Below are positions 1 to 8,735 of a DNA stretch of 64,000 nt, in pieces. Numbering within the stretch: the stretch's first letter is position 1; each line of letters starts with the position of its first letter. The translations under genes were made by a program, and so were the position numbers. The notes beneath the pieces were generated by a model. That model worked only from the letters and a program-made list of their open reading frames with translations. It ran no database searches and was not told the origin of the DNA. Location: NCBI GenBank assembly GCA_964404745.1, contig CAYOLG010000011.1, positions 69,049 to 133,048 of the forward strand, given 5' to 3'. The stretch is from Pelagisphaera sp964404745 (GTDB lineage Bacteria > Verrucomicrobiota > Verrucomicrobiia > Opitutales > Opitutaceae).

Positions 1-423
1 CTACCCCATCAGCCTTGGTGGATCAAAGGGCAGAGCGATCCTGTGACGGTTTTGAAAGGAACGGGAGATGGTCGTAACCAGTAATTAATTACGTTAAATG
101 ATTTTATCGGATTTGGGAGGAGGTCAGTAGGCCACTGCGAAGCCCTTCTAGGTTCCTCGCATGGAGGAGAAGAGTTGTCAACACCCCTGAAGCAGCCCAG
201 GAACTGCTCAAGGTGGTGGGCCAAAGGAAAAAAGCAAACAAAGGTTCAGGCGGCTCGACTAAGAGTCGCCTGAGCCAGTTCGGCTGCCTAGTTCATCTTT
301 TGGGAGAATGTCCAATCCCGTTGGAACCTAGGCTCCCATTATTAGCGTGAGTTAGGCTCGTTTGTGGGCGCTTGGAGATAGCCCGGAGAATGCCAAGGTC
401 TCTACCGGTGACGCATATTGGCG
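1..423. other. Region without a supportable gene; one hairpin
   Basis: No convincing gene is visible. The only clear structure is an inverted repeat with 14-base arms at 243-256 and 263-276 around a six-base loop (GACTAA), with two mismatches that could pair as G-U in RNA. It has no T tract after it, so it is more like a repeat element than an intrinsic terminator. Short open frames here show no recognisable protein features. Confidence 0.4.
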
Positions 424-1764
424 ATGGATAGTAAAAACGGACAAAGCATAGAAGATAGGATACGGGATCTTGAGGTGGGCATCCCGCTTTAAAAGGTTTC
501 CCTTGAGGGTCGACCGACGGTGCCCGAGCGCGCTAGTGGAATAGTGATATTCGCTCACGGAAGCGGTAGTATTAGCTTCAGCCCTTGCAATTGGTTTGTG
601 GCCGAGTTTCTTCAAAGGGCGGCAAGGGCGACACTGCTTACCGACTTGCTGACGGTAGAAGAGGAGCGTCTGGATAGTGTCATAGGCGAGTTGCGTTTCG
701 ACATTCCATTGCGTTCCGATCGCTTGGTCGAGATCGCGGATTGAGGAAAGAGCCATCCCCGAACGAGTCTCTTGAAAATCGGCTATTTTGGATCGAGCAC
801 CGGGGTTGGCGCGGCGCTTTTTGCCGCTGCCCGAAGAAGCGATGTCGCTACGGTCGTTTCTCGAGGTGGGCGTCCCGATCTTGCGGGTAAGTATCTGTCA
901 AGGGTAGTCGCTCCCTCTTTGCTGATCGTCGGGAAAGCCGGTGTCCAAGTCTTGGCCCTCAATCGGGAGGCCCTCAGGCATCTCAACGGCCGTTCAGAGC
1001 TAAGAGTCATACCCGGCGCCACGCGCTTGTTCGAGGAACCGGGAGCATTGGAAAAGGCGGCTAGAGAGACAACGAAATGGTTTCAAATTCACTCTACTAG
1101 GCCTATGTACTACCAAGACAGGGCTCAAGCGGGACAGAAACTGGCGATGGCCCTGGCGAAATAAGCGGGGAAGGCGGACACCTTCGTATTCGCTTTGCCT
1201 CGTGGCGGCGTGCCGGTAGCTTTTGAAGTGGCGAAAGCCCTACAGCTGCCGCTCGACGTTTTGCTGGTGCGCAGACTAGGCGTGCAGGGGTAAGAGGAAT
1301 TTGCCATGGGCGCCATCGCAGAAGGAGGCATTCTTTATATCAACGAACCCATCAAGCCTGAGCTTGAGATTCCGCAGTCAACGGTGAATCGTGTCGTTTA
1401 AATTCAGAGGCGCGAACTCGAGCGTCGTCGAAAGCTGTACTAGGGTGATAGCCCGTTCCGGAATCTGGAAGGCAAGACCGTTATTCTGATTGATGGCGGC
1501 TTGGCTACCGGCGCTTCGATGCTAGCGGCGGCCAATGCCTTGAGCCAGTTGAAAATCGAGCGCCTTGTTGTTGCCGTTCCGGTTGGGGTGCCGGAGACCT
1601 GCCGAGAATTGAGGGCAATCGTGGATGAGCTAGTTTGCCTCCATTGCCCAGCGCCATTTCATGGGGTGGGACTCTGGTATCGCGATTTCTCGCAAACGAT
1701 TGATGAAGCGGTTCGGCGCATCTTGGAGAAGGCTGCTGTTTGGGAAAAAACGGTACAGGAGTAG
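424..1764 (+). pseudogene. Decayed alpha/beta hydrolase-phosphoribosyltransferase fusion
   Basis: One reading frame carries a recognisable two-domain protein with no frameshift. First comes a dienelactone-hydrolase-like part: VIFAHGSGS near 553-580, then the nucleophile-elbow region GYFGSSTGVGAA near 781-816, and VPGATHLFEEPG-like residues near 1006-1044. A phosphoribosyltransferase part follows: ALPRGGVPVAFEVAKAL near 1195-1236, LLVRRLGV near 1261, and the PRPP-loop-like ILIDGGLATGASM near 1483-1521. Such fusions are a known family. The frame is broken by six stops: TAA 490, TGA 742, TAA 1162, TAA 1291, TAA 1399 and TAG 1441. The TGA falls where relatives have Trp, and the stop at 1291 where they have Gln or Glu. 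The PRPP loop also reads DGG rather than the usual DDG. The 5' limit is uncertain; ATG 424 is a guess. I read it as a pseudogene made by substitutions only. Confidence 0.8.
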
Positions 1765-1986
1765 ACGATGGATCGGTGTAAGGGAGGGGAATCGATAAAC
1801 CTCCGTCTATCGGACAAGAAAGCTGTTTGCTCTAGAATGTATTCCTAAGGTAACTGGAGGAGAGTGAGCAAAATAGTAACTTCTGGGAAACGCTAGTTTG
1901 CTAACTGGGGTAATTCTGTTTGGATCTTGCAGGAGATCTCTATCTCCTAGTTTAAATCGTTTATGATCGACGATTTAATAAAAAAT
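1765..1986. other. Intergenic, nothing recognised
   Basis: AT-richer sequence between the decayed fusion gene and the tRNA. I see no gene, strong hairpin or repeat here. Confidence 0.4.
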
Positions 1987-2071
1987 TGGTGCTCAGGGCG
2001 GGACTTGAACCCGCACGGCATAAGCCATACGCCCCTCAAGCGTACGTGTCTACCAATTCCACCACCTGAGC
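1987..2071 (-). tRNA. tRNA-Leu (anticodon GAG)
   Basis: Read on the minus strand, the sequence starts GCTCAGG and ends with the matching CCTGAGC, discriminator A and an encoded CCA (complement of 1987-1989). The D arm has GGTAGACAC. The anticodon stem TACGC/GCGTA encloses the seven-base loop TTGAGGG, giving anticodon GAG, which reads CTC and CTT leucine codons. A long variable arm (class II) and the T arm GGGTTCAAGTCCC follow. The 85 nt length is right for bacterial tRNA-Leu. The assignment is firm; the exact 5' end is set by the acceptor stem pairing. Confidence 0.96.
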
Positions 2072-2271
2072 ATAGGGGGAATGGGAAAAAAGGAAACTTG
2101 GGAGGCGATGTAAAGCGTCAAAACAAACAAATTGATTTATGGACTCTATTGGGTTGATTATGGGATTTCTTGCATCTATTTGTCAAGCGATCACGTAGAT
2201 CCAACCATTGTCACGCTTACACAAACCGCAAACCATTCGGGGGGCGAGAGCCTCCTTTTTAAAGATTTCAA

Positions 2272-4248
2272 ATGATTGAGCCGAGTTCCCAGGGACCCAA
2301 GGACGAACAGGAAGCGCCCAACCCGCTTGATCTGTCAGACTTGAAGAGCTTCAGCTTCGGTACCGAATGGACCGATGCCGGAGAAAAGCCAAGAGGCGAT
2401 CGAAGGTCTGGATCGGGGCGATCCCCTGGGCAGCAGCGACGGCTGGATCGTCGAAAGGGCGGGGCTGGCAAGGAAGCCAGAGACCGGCGCCCCTTTGGGG
2501 AAAGAGGCCCTTCCTCTGGTGACAAACGAGATGGATCCAGAGCGGATTTTTCCGAACAGGGCGACCGACGGGAATCTTCCCAGAGGAGAGGCCAGGGAAG
2601 GTTTGATGGGCGGCATGGGCGACCACAATTCGATAGGTCCTATGAAAGCCCGGTGTTCGAGGTTGGCTTTTACCCCGATGACGACGGCTTTGCGACGATT
2701 ATCAAAGCGCTCAGGACGAATCACATTACTTACGAGTTGTTTGAAGTTTCTCGTATCTTTTTAGAGAAATCGGAACGTTACGTCGCCAGCGTTACACGCA
2801 AGGGGGCTGAGGGCGAACAGGCGGAACGCGTAGCGGTCGCGATTCCTGACGGCATGCCGTTCGAAACCGAAGAAGAAGCCATCCAGCATGTCATAGCCAA
2901 CCATGTGGATGCCTTTTTCGATCAAGAGGAGATAGAAACGGAACCGCCTTCAGGAAATTTCCCCTTCGTCAATCGTTGCGGCATGACCAAGAAAATCTTG
3001 GGACCGCCGAACTATCATCGTTACGAGGAATTTGTTAACCAGCACTTTCAGACTCAGATAGGTAATGCCTCCTTCGAGCGATTCCAGAGCGCCATCGTTC
3101 AGGATCGAGAGGAAGAGGCGGTCAACGAATGGCTGGAATCGATGAAAAAAACGATCCGCTATTCGACGAAACCTGAGGAAGGCGAGACAGTGCAAACCTT
3201 CGACACGCTCAAGGAAGCGCTCGTCTATCTGCGAACAACGCAGCGGGATAAGATAGTCAAGACCGTCAACTATGCCCGCGTTCCCGGTGTGACGATCGAC
3301 AAATATCCCGACACGGAAGTTAGTCGGGCCGTCAGTGGCGAGCTTGCCCGCCAGCGAAGATTTCCCCTCAAGACGGCCAACTTGATTCGCGGAAGGCTGC
3401 GTCGGGAGAATTTCAGCATTTACAAGCGCGGCTCAAAAGGGGTCACTTACATTTGCGCGGCTAAGCGAAACTTTCGCCAGCCCGGGCGGGTCATGTCCGA
3501 TTCACTTGATCGCCTGATCCATTACGTGGAGCTCAATGCCGGGGTGAAGGTCAAGGAGTTGCCTTCGCAATACAAGGCGTGGCTGCAGGAAGCGCATCCG
3601 GATACCGAATACGATGAAAAGAAGCTTTTTCAGGATCTCCATTGGTTGATAGCCGATGGCTACATTTCGCATTTCGCTGACGATTCGCTGGTTGTGCAGC
3701 CGATTCTGGATGTAAAGTCCGGCGAGGAAAAGGTTGCCGAGGCGCAGTCGCAAAGAGTCAAGCCGCAAGACGCGCCTAAGGCGGAGGCCGTTTCTAAGCC
3801 TCTCAGCGTCTCGAGTCCTGAAGGCGGGTCCAAGAAAGAACTGGAGGAATCTTCGGATGCGCCTGTGGCTGCCAGTGAATCCGTTGAAGTTACAGATGAG
3901 GTGAAAGCTAAACAGCTAGGCAATGAGGCGAATGATGCTAACTCCGAAGAATTGGCGTCAGAGGCGCGGGAGACGAAAGTCGGTAGTGCTGATCCGCAGG
4001 CCACTCTGAGCGAGGTTGAGAGCAACGAGGACGTCGTTCCTGATGAACAAGAGCCGAGCGCCGAGGAAGGGGAGGATAACGCTCCTGAATCGGCGGCAAA
4101 GACTGAGGAACCTGACAATCAGGAGGGCTCGATGTCTGACATTGAGGAATCATCTGAAGAGATTGAAGCCGAGCCAGAATCAGACAAGACCGAAGGTTCG
4201 GCGAATGAATCCGAGGCGGATGTTGAGTCTGTTGAGGTTAAGAGTTGA
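2272..4248 (+). CDS. Conserved-type protein with basic and acidic disordered tails
   Basis: 658 residues with a striking three-part layout. Residues about 1-130 are rich in Arg, Gly, Asp and Ser with repeated RR/DRR/RG patches, resembling RNA-binding tails. Residues about 135-500 are an ordinary globular region beginning VFEVGFYPDDDGFATIIKALR. It includes a section around RGRLRRENFSIYKRGSKG and a final part around LDRLIHYVELNAGVKVKELP. Residues about 510-658 are almost all Glu, Asp, Ser and Ala, strongly acidic and surely disordered. No signal peptide or membrane segment is seen. I do not recognise the family. The charge pattern suggests a nucleic-acid or ribosome-associated protein, but that is inference. 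ATG 2272 is the first start after the upstream gap. A GATCTCCG-type palindromic repeat follows directly. Confidence 0.8.
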   Translation: MIEPSSQGPKDEQEAPNPLDLSDLKSFSFGTEWTDAGEKPRGDRRSGSGRSPGQQRRLDRRKGGAGKEARDRRPFGERGPSSGDKRDGSRADFSEQGDRRESSQRRGQGRFDGRHGRPQFDRSYESPVFEVGFYPDDDGFATIIKALRTNHITYELFEVSRIFLEKSERYVASVTRKGAEGEQAERVAVAIPDGMPFETEEEAIQHVIANHVDAFFDQEEIETEPPSGNFPFVNRCGMTKKILGPPNYHRYEEFVNQHFQTQIGNASFERFQSAIVQDREEEAVNEWLESMKKTIRYSTKPEEGETVQTFDTLKEALVYLRTTQRDKIVKTVNYARVPGVTIDKYPDTEVSRAVSGELARQRRFPLKTANLIRGRLRRENFSIYKRGSKGVTYICAAKRNFRQPGRVMSDSLDRLIHYVELNAGVKVKELPSQYKAWLQEAHPDTEYDEKKLFQDLHWLIADGYISHFADDSLVVQPILDVKSGEEKVAEAQSQRVKPQDAPKAEAVSKPLSVSSPEGGSKKELEESSDAPVAASESVEVTDEVKAKQLGNEANDANSEELASEARETKVGSADPQATLSEVESNEDVVPDEQEPSAEEGEDNAPESAAKTEEPDNQEGSMSDIEESSEEIEAEPESDKTEGSANESEADVESVEVKS

Positions 4249-4258
4249 GTTGAGAACG

Positions 4259-4363
4259 GTAGCGGGCGATCTCCGGGCGCTCACGGATGCCAGTGTATGA
4301 TTGGCCGAAAGCTAATCGGCCAAAATCTGGGGCCCAATATAGCACTCGGAGATCGCCCCCTAC
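4259..4363. repeat. GATCTCCG-type palindromic repeat with nested hairpin
   Basis: Outer arms at 4259-4276 (GGTAGCGGGCGATCTCCG) and 4347-4363 pair with one mismatch. A nested perfect hairpin TTGGCCGA/TCGGCCAA lies at 4301-4323. The element sits between convergent genes, so it may also stop transcription from both sides. The same outer motif recurs at 18444, 23588 and 56084. Confidence 0.8.
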
Positions 4364-4364
4364 T

Positions 4365-4808
4365 CTAAATGGCTCGAATCGAATGCTTGCCTGGCGATTC
4401 GATAGAAAAAACCAGCTCCAATGTGGGCTTCCAAGGTAGGGCTCCCAGCAGCTGGGGCCACTCTATTGCCAGGCAGAAGGGAGGCTTCATGAAATCTTCA
4501 AGCATCAGTTCTTCCGCCATGTTCGGAGCTCCTTCTAGTCGGTAGGCATCCATGTGAAGCAGAGTTGTCTGGCCATCTCTACTACGATAGTAATTAAAGA
4601 TATTGAAGGTTGGGCTTGTAATAGTTTCCAGGATACATAGACCTTGTGCCAAACCTTTGACGAATGTCGTTTTCCCCGCGCCTAAGTCTCCTTCAAGCGT
4701 GAGAATAGCATTCTCGGGCAGTTCGGAAGCTAGGGATGCTCCGATATCGATCGTCTCTTCGCTGGAAAGGGTTGTTAGGCCCGATCTAAGGTTTTCCAAA
4801 ATGGGCAT
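4365..4808 (-). CDS. tsaE: tRNA threonylcarbamoyladenosine biosynthesis ATPase TsaE
   Basis: TsaE is the P-loop ATPase that works with TsaB and TsaD to put the threonylcarbamoyl group on A37 of ANN-reading tRNAs in the cytoplasm. The 147-residue product has the family Walker A motif LEGDLGAGKTTFVKGLAQGL near residues 38-57, then the switch-like SPTFNIFNYY and HMDAYRL, and the late acidic IEWPQLL. Length fits the family (about 140-160). The start ATG at 4808 overlaps the end of the upstream thiL by 23 bases, so the two are translationally coupled. The downstream modification enzyme mtaB, which acts on t6A37 itself, lies only 2 kb away on the other strand. Confidence 0.95.
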   Translation of the reverse strand: MPILENLRSGLTTLSSEETIDIGASLASELPENAILTLEGDLGAGKTTFVKGLAQGLCILETITSPTFNIFNYYRSRDGQTTLLHMDAYRLEGAPNMAEELMLEDFMKPPFCLAIEWPQLLGALPWKPTLELVFSIESPGKHSIRAI

Positions 4809-5763
4809 AGCCTGTTAAGCTGATTTTGCTCGATTCGCTCGAGAATTGGACAGCGTCCTCGCGCTCGCCTCGCTCGACGATCGTGCCGATGCAGGTAAGG
4901 GGGGTGTCGAACCGTTGTCTCCAATCGGATTCAAAGGCGGCGATGGATGCGCTATTCTCAATGGCGAAAAGCAACTCATAGTCCTCACCGTCATTGACGG
5001 AGTGGTCGACGGGTGTCCGTCCGGTTGATTTTGAATACGTGATTGCCGCATCGCTGATGGGTAGGCTATTTTCTGCTAGTGCAGCCGCTTGGCCGGGCTT
5101 GAGAAGGGAGGCGCAGTCTTTGCCCAGACCATCGCTTAGGTCCGTGCAGGCGATCGTCTCTTTTCGGTTTGCCAGCCATTGACCCTCGTCCAGCCGAGGA
5201 GTGAAGGCATGGTGTTTCTTGGAGCTTGATCCACCGAGGAAACCTGTAACATAGATCCGAGAGCCCATCTCGGCCTGCTTTCTTTGCAGAACGCGGCCGC
5301 TTGAGAATCCAATCAGGGTTAAAAAGGCTCCGAGAAATCCGGAGGTTTCGCAAATGTCGCCGCCGTTGATTTCAATTGAGTAGGACTGGGCTACCTTGGA
5401 TAAGCCCTGATGAAAGGCCTGTAGCCAATCTATGGATAGATTGGTTGGAAAGGAAAAGGATATTACCGCATGCTTTGGTTGGCCTCCCATAGCGGCGATG
5501 TCGCTTATGTTGCGCTTGAGCAGCTTTGCCGCTGCTTGTTCTGGAGCGACGGAATCGTCGAAATGCTTCTGGTAGACGACCGGATCGGTTGTTACCAGAA
5601 GTTTGCCTGGGCTTTGAGGAATAGGGATTGCGGCGCAATCATCACCCATGCCTTGGGGGGAAGAAGGTGTCGATGGGCCGAGCCATTTCTGAATGCGTTC
5701 TATCAGCTCGATCTCTCCCAGAGAAGCCACTTGATTTTGAATCTCGCTGGTGAAGGGATTCAT
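4786..5763 (-). CDS. thiL: Thiamine-monophosphate kinase
   Basis: ThiL phosphorylates thiamine monophosphate to thiamine pyrophosphate with ATP, the last step of cofactor synthesis. The 325-residue protein starts with the family N-terminus (GEIELIERIQKWL). It has the metal/ATP loop GMGDDCAAI near residues 39-47, LLVTTDPVV, the ISDIAAMGGQP motif near 88-98, DLSDGLGKD near 208-216 and NDGEDYELLFAI near 260-271, all typical. The ATG at 5763 overlaps the stop of the upstream CPBP gene (ATGA overlap), and its own end overlaps tsaE. This makes a compact CPBP-thiL-tsaE operon. Pairing of thiL with tsaE is common in bacteria. Confidence 0.95.
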   Translation of the reverse strand: MNPFTSEIQNQVASLGEIELIERIQKWLGPSTPSSPQGMGDDCAAIPIPQSPGKLLVTTDPVVYQKHFDDSVAPEQAAAKLLKRNISDIAAMGGQPKHAVISFSFPTNLSIDWLQAFHQGLSKVAQSYSIEINGGDICETSGFLGAFLTLIGFSSGRVLQRKQAEMGSRIYVTGFLGGSSSKKHHAFTPRLDEGQWLANRKETIACTDLSDGLGKDCASLLKPGQAAALAENSLPISDAAITYSKSTGRTPVDHSVNDGEDYELLFAIENSASIAAFESDWRQRFDTPLTCIGTIVERGEREDAVQFSSESSKISLTGYAHFGKP

Positions 5764-6506
5764 AGCTCGATGGGGTCGATAAGGAAAATCATCACCACGT
5801 TGACCAGATTGAAAAGGGCGTGTACGGTAATGCTGGAAATGAGGTTTCCCGACACTCGATAGACGATGCAGAGGGCAATGCTCAGGATGAACAAAGGCAT
5901 GAAACTATATAGGTTGAAGTGCATGAGGGCGAAGATCACAGATGCTATGGCGATTGAAAACGCCTTGGGTAGCCGGCGGTTCAAGTAGCGGAAAAGGAAT
6001 CCGCGATAAACCAGCTCTTCGCAAATGGGGGCGACGATAACGATCAGGCAAACCATCAAGAACATTTCCTGAGGAGTTCCACCATTCTGGACGAGGAGCA
6101 CGGGAAGTTGAAACTCGTAGGCAACCCCGGTTGCGTCTAGAATAGCCCGCCAGATCAGCATAGTGGGCATCAATGCTAGATAAACGCAGACGAATCCGAT
6201 TGCCCCGATCTTCGTTGCCTCCAACCAGCTTACAGGCTGGTCGCGGATCTCGTAGGCCGCGAATTGCTTGAAGAGATACCAGGCCAGTATTGAGCTAAAC
6301 TGTAGTCCAAATCCGGATGCCAGAACATAAGGAAGCGATTCGAAATCTTGCTCCGCCCCGCTGAGAAAGCTGTAAGCAGACACGAACAGGCCTGAGAGAA
6401 GAAACGATCCCAAAAACACGAAGCAAACAAATAGCCAGGCGTCGAAGGGCTTGATGTCCCATTTGGCCAGGCGATTGGAGCTTCGGATCTTTTGCAGCAA
6501 TTCCAT
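5760..6506 (-). CDS. CPBP family intramembrane metalloprotease
   Basis: A 248-residue polytopic membrane protein of the CPBP (CAAX protease and bacteriocin-processing, ABI) family. Family motif 1 is visible as EELVYRGFLFRYL, giving the two catalytic Glu and the Arg. Motif 2 is FALMHFNLYS, giving the His. A last helix contains VHALFNLVNVV. About seven hydrophobic segments can be counted. The open frame extends far upstream to 7304, but the family N-terminus fits ATG 6506 (MELLQKIRSSNRL), and the longer part only mirrors mtaB on the other strand. The substrate is unknown. It is first in the operon with thiL and tsaE and divergent from mtaB. Confidence 0.9.
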   Translation of the reverse strand: MELLQKIRSSNRLAKWDIKPFDAWLFVCFVFLGSFLLSGLFVSAYSFLSGAEQDFESLPYVLASGFGLQFSSILAWYLFKQFAAYEIRDQPVSWLEATKIGAIGFVCVYLALMPTMLIWRAILDATGVAYEFQLPVLLVQNGGTPQEMFLMVCLIVIVAPICEELVYRGFLFRYLNRRLPKAFSIAIASVIFALMHFNLYSFMPLFILSIALCIVYRVSGNLISSITVHALFNLVNVVMIFLIDPIEL

Positions 6507-6686
6507 CGAGCTAATACACGGATCGGGAGTCAAAGGGTGAGGCTCGAGTTGGGCGAGTCCAAAACCCAAAACGATTCGTTTATGAAATTGGTAGCGGACG
6601 CTCGGTTTGTGTTGCGCGATTCGCTGTCGAAAATCGATTTTTGATGACAAAGTCGACGGGAGGCGTTTCCTTTTCGCCCTTTCGCG

Positions 6687-8009
6687 ATGGTAAGCAGATC
6701 TAGAAAACGGGCTTCGTTGCACACCTTGGGATGCCGATTGAACCAATCGGAGACCTTGCTTATTCAACAGCGTTTGAAGGACGACGGCTACGAAATCGTC
6801 CCGTTTGGCGAACCGGCCGACTTGGGAATCATCAACACCTGCACAGTGACCAACCTGGCCGACTCGAAATGCCGGCAATCCATCCGTCAATTCACGCGTC
6901 GGAATCCGCATGCCTATACCGCTGTGATCGGTTGCTATTCGCAGATGGGCTCCAAGGAGATCGCCGCTATAGAAGGCGTGGATCTGATCATTGGCAATCA
7001 GGATAAAATGAGCGTTGTCGACTATATCGGACAGGAAAAGAACGAGAAGCCGATTATCGTTCGGGAGAAAATTAGCCAAGACGACTTTTCTATAAGCTAT
7101 TTCGGAGACGCTCCATTCAATCAGCGAGCCAATCTGAAGATTCAGGACGGTTGCAGCTTTGTTTGCAGCTTTTGCATCATTCCGTTTGCCAGAGGAGCTT
7201 CCCGTTCTCGGGACTTGGAAAACCTGTTGACTGAAGCCCGAGCGAAAGCCGATCAAGGTGTGCGGGAACTCGTCATCACTGGGGTCAATATCGGCGCTTA
7301 TCACTCTAAAGATGACGATCTGCTGGGTGTTTTGGAGGGACTGAACGCTATCGAAGGCATCGATCGCATTCGTATAAGCAGTATCGAACCGACCACCATT
7401 CCAACGGAGCTATTCGACTGGATGAATGACCCGCAACACGCATTGCTGCCCTTCTTTCATATCCCGCTTCAGGCGGGAAGCGATAAGGTCCTCCGGGAAA
7501 TGCGCAGAAAGTATACGATTAGCCAATACTTGGAATTCCTCCACCTGGCTCATGAAAGCGTGGAGAGCGTCTATCTGGGGACTGACATTATGGTTGGGTT
7601 TCCGGGCGAGTCAGAGGACGAGTTTCAAGAGACATGCTGCGTATTTCTAGAAAATCCATTCGATTTTTGCCATGTCTTCTCCTTTTCCGAGCGGCAGGGA
7701 ACGGTGGCGGCAAGACGCGATGATCAATTGCCGATTGAGGATCGGCAGCGTCGCAGCGCTTATTTGCGCCGCTTGTCTTCAAAAAAACGATACGATTTCT
7801 ACGAAACCCATTTGGGCAAGACAATGCGAGTCTTGTTCGAGAATCCGAAGCCCGATTTCTGGCCGGCCTACACCGACAATTATATTCGGGTGGTCGTGCC
7901 CCGCGATGCCGCTAATGGGGAAGACTTGGCTAATCGCTGCGCGGAAGTGCGGCTCGATCGCCTGGCCGCCGACTTCGTGGAAGGCGAGATCGTAAGGATG
8001 TTGGATTGA
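6687..8009 (+). CDS. mtaB: tRNA t6A37 methylthiotransferase MtaB
   Basis: Radical SAM methylthiotransferase that converts t6A37 to ms2t6A37 in tRNA. The 440-residue protein has an N-terminal MTTase domain with the first iron-sulfur cluster cysteines: HTLGCRLNQSE, NTCTVTN and GCYSQ. The radical SAM motif CSFVCSFCIIPFARG (CxxxCxxC) lies near residues 157-171, with GVNIGAY, SSIEP and HIPLQAGSDKVL following. A C-terminal TRAM-like part has LFEN and VEGEIVRM. The MtaB subgroup rather than MiaB or RimO is suggested by HTLGCRLNQSE and IPFARGASRSR. The start ATG 6687 lies in a 180-bp gap divergent from the CPBP operon. Confidence 0.93.
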   Translation: MVSRSRKRASLHTLGCRLNQSETLLIQQRLKDDGYEIVPFGEPADLGIINTCTVTNLADSKCRQSIRQFTRRNPHAYTAVIGCYSQMGSKEIAAIEGVDLIIGNQDKMSVVDYIGQEKNEKPIIVREKISQDDFSISYFGDAPFNQRANLKIQDGCSFVCSFCIIPFARGASRSRDLENLLTEARAKADQGVRELVITGVNIGAYHSKDDDLLGVLEGLNAIEGIDRIRISSIEPTTIPTELFDWMNDPQHALLPFFHIPLQAGSDKVLREMRRKYTISQYLEFLHLAHESVESVYLGTDIMVGFPGESEDEFQETCCVFLENPFDFCHVFSFSERQGTVAARRDDQLPIEDRQRRSAYLRRLSSKKRYDFYETHLGKTMRVLFENPKPDFWPAYTDNYIRVVVPRDAANGEDLANRCAEVRLDRLAADFVEGEIVRMLD

Positions 8010-8065
8010 GGAGCGGTTTTATCCCACGATAATTCCCTATTGATATCGCGGGATAAACCCGCTCC
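8010..8065. terminator. Inverted repeat directly after mtaB
   Basis: Arms at 8010-8025 (GGAGCGGTTTTATCCC) and 8050-8065 pair over 16 bases with one mismatch. The element starts on the base after the mtaB stop codon and has no long T run. It could act as an RNA-stabilising or terminating hairpin, and it also looks like a GGAGCGGG-type REP unit common in bacterial intergenic space. Confidence 0.6.
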
Positions 8066-8160
8066 TACACTCGATTGCCACTCAACTTTGACGACCCATG
8101 CGCGAGCCAGGGGCGAGCACGCTCCTGTTTGCCGTCAGGCGATCCCTGTTTGGACTAGCT

Positions 8161-8556
8161 CTAGGCGAACTCGCCTTTGTTTTCCAGGATCTCGACTTCA
8201 TAACCGTCGGGATCGGTGATGAAGGCCATCTTGGAGCCGCCCGATGTAAATTTCTCTTTCCAATCGCCTGGCCAAACCTCCTCGCCGTTATCTTCCAGCA
8301 TTTGGCAGTATTCGACGATGTCGTCTACTCCCAGGCAGGTGTGTATAAGGTCCTCGGGGAATTCTACTGTGTAGTCGGGCGAGTAGGTAAGCTCCAAAGT
8401 GTGGGCGTTTCCGGGCAGCTCGAGGTGGACGATCTGATTGCCAGCCGGGCTCTTGTCGTTGCGTTTGAGGACTGTGAAGCCGCAATTCTTGCAGTACCAA
8501 TCGATAGACTTTTCCAAGTCGCTAACTCGAATGCGTGTATGAAGAAATTTGATCAT
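8161..8556 (-). CDS. Glyoxalase I-like VOC metalloprotein
   Basis: A 131-residue vicinal-oxygen-chelate protein. The four expected metal ligands are visible: His in FLHTRIRVSD at the start, Glu in LELTYSPDY in the middle, His in DLIHTCLGVDD, and Glu in DPDGYEVEILE near the end. Spacing and length match lactoylglutathione lyase (GloA), which turns the methylglyoxal-glutathione hemithioacetal into lactoylglutathione. Other VOC enzymes share this pattern, so the substrate is likely but not certain. It stands alone between mtaB and a divergent exported protein. Confidence 0.85.
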   Translation of the reverse strand: MIKFLHTRIRVSDLEKSIDWYCKNCGFTVLKRNDKSPAGNQIVHLELPGNAHTLELTYSPDYTVEFPEDLIHTCLGVDDIVEYCQMLEDNGEEVWPGDWKEKFTSGGSKMAFITDPDGYEVEILENKGEFA

Positions 8557-8667
8557 CTCAGTGAGTTAAACGATGCGCTTCGATATGCCAAGCGTGGATG
8601 AGTGAAATCGGAATCATTGGCTTGAGTCCAATATGCGCCTCGATCAGGTGTTTTTTTCATGCATAAT

Positions 8668-8693
8668 GGAGGATCGAGCCGATCCTTCCTACC
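8668..8693. repeat. GGACCG-type REP half-element
   Basis: A palindrome GGAGGATCG-AGC-CGATCCTTCC followed by TACC, upstream of the YHYH gene. It matches single units of the larger 65-bp element at 22651 and 47442. Confidence 0.7.
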
Positions 8694-8735
8694 GCCCTGT
8701 GTAACCGGAAAACCGTACGAGGAGTTGGTTATCGT

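Noticed and set aside
352..756. Minus-strand open frame over the 5' end of the broken fusion gene
   Set aside because: It mirrors the pseudogene and shows no protein features.
424..1764. Alternative genetic code or stop suppression
   Set aside because: All three stop codons occur within the gene while neighbouring genes use them as normal stops.
6507..7304. N-terminal extension of the CPBP gene to 7304
   Set aside because: It runs antisense through mtaB, which has full motif support, and the CPBP family N-terminus fits ATG 6506.
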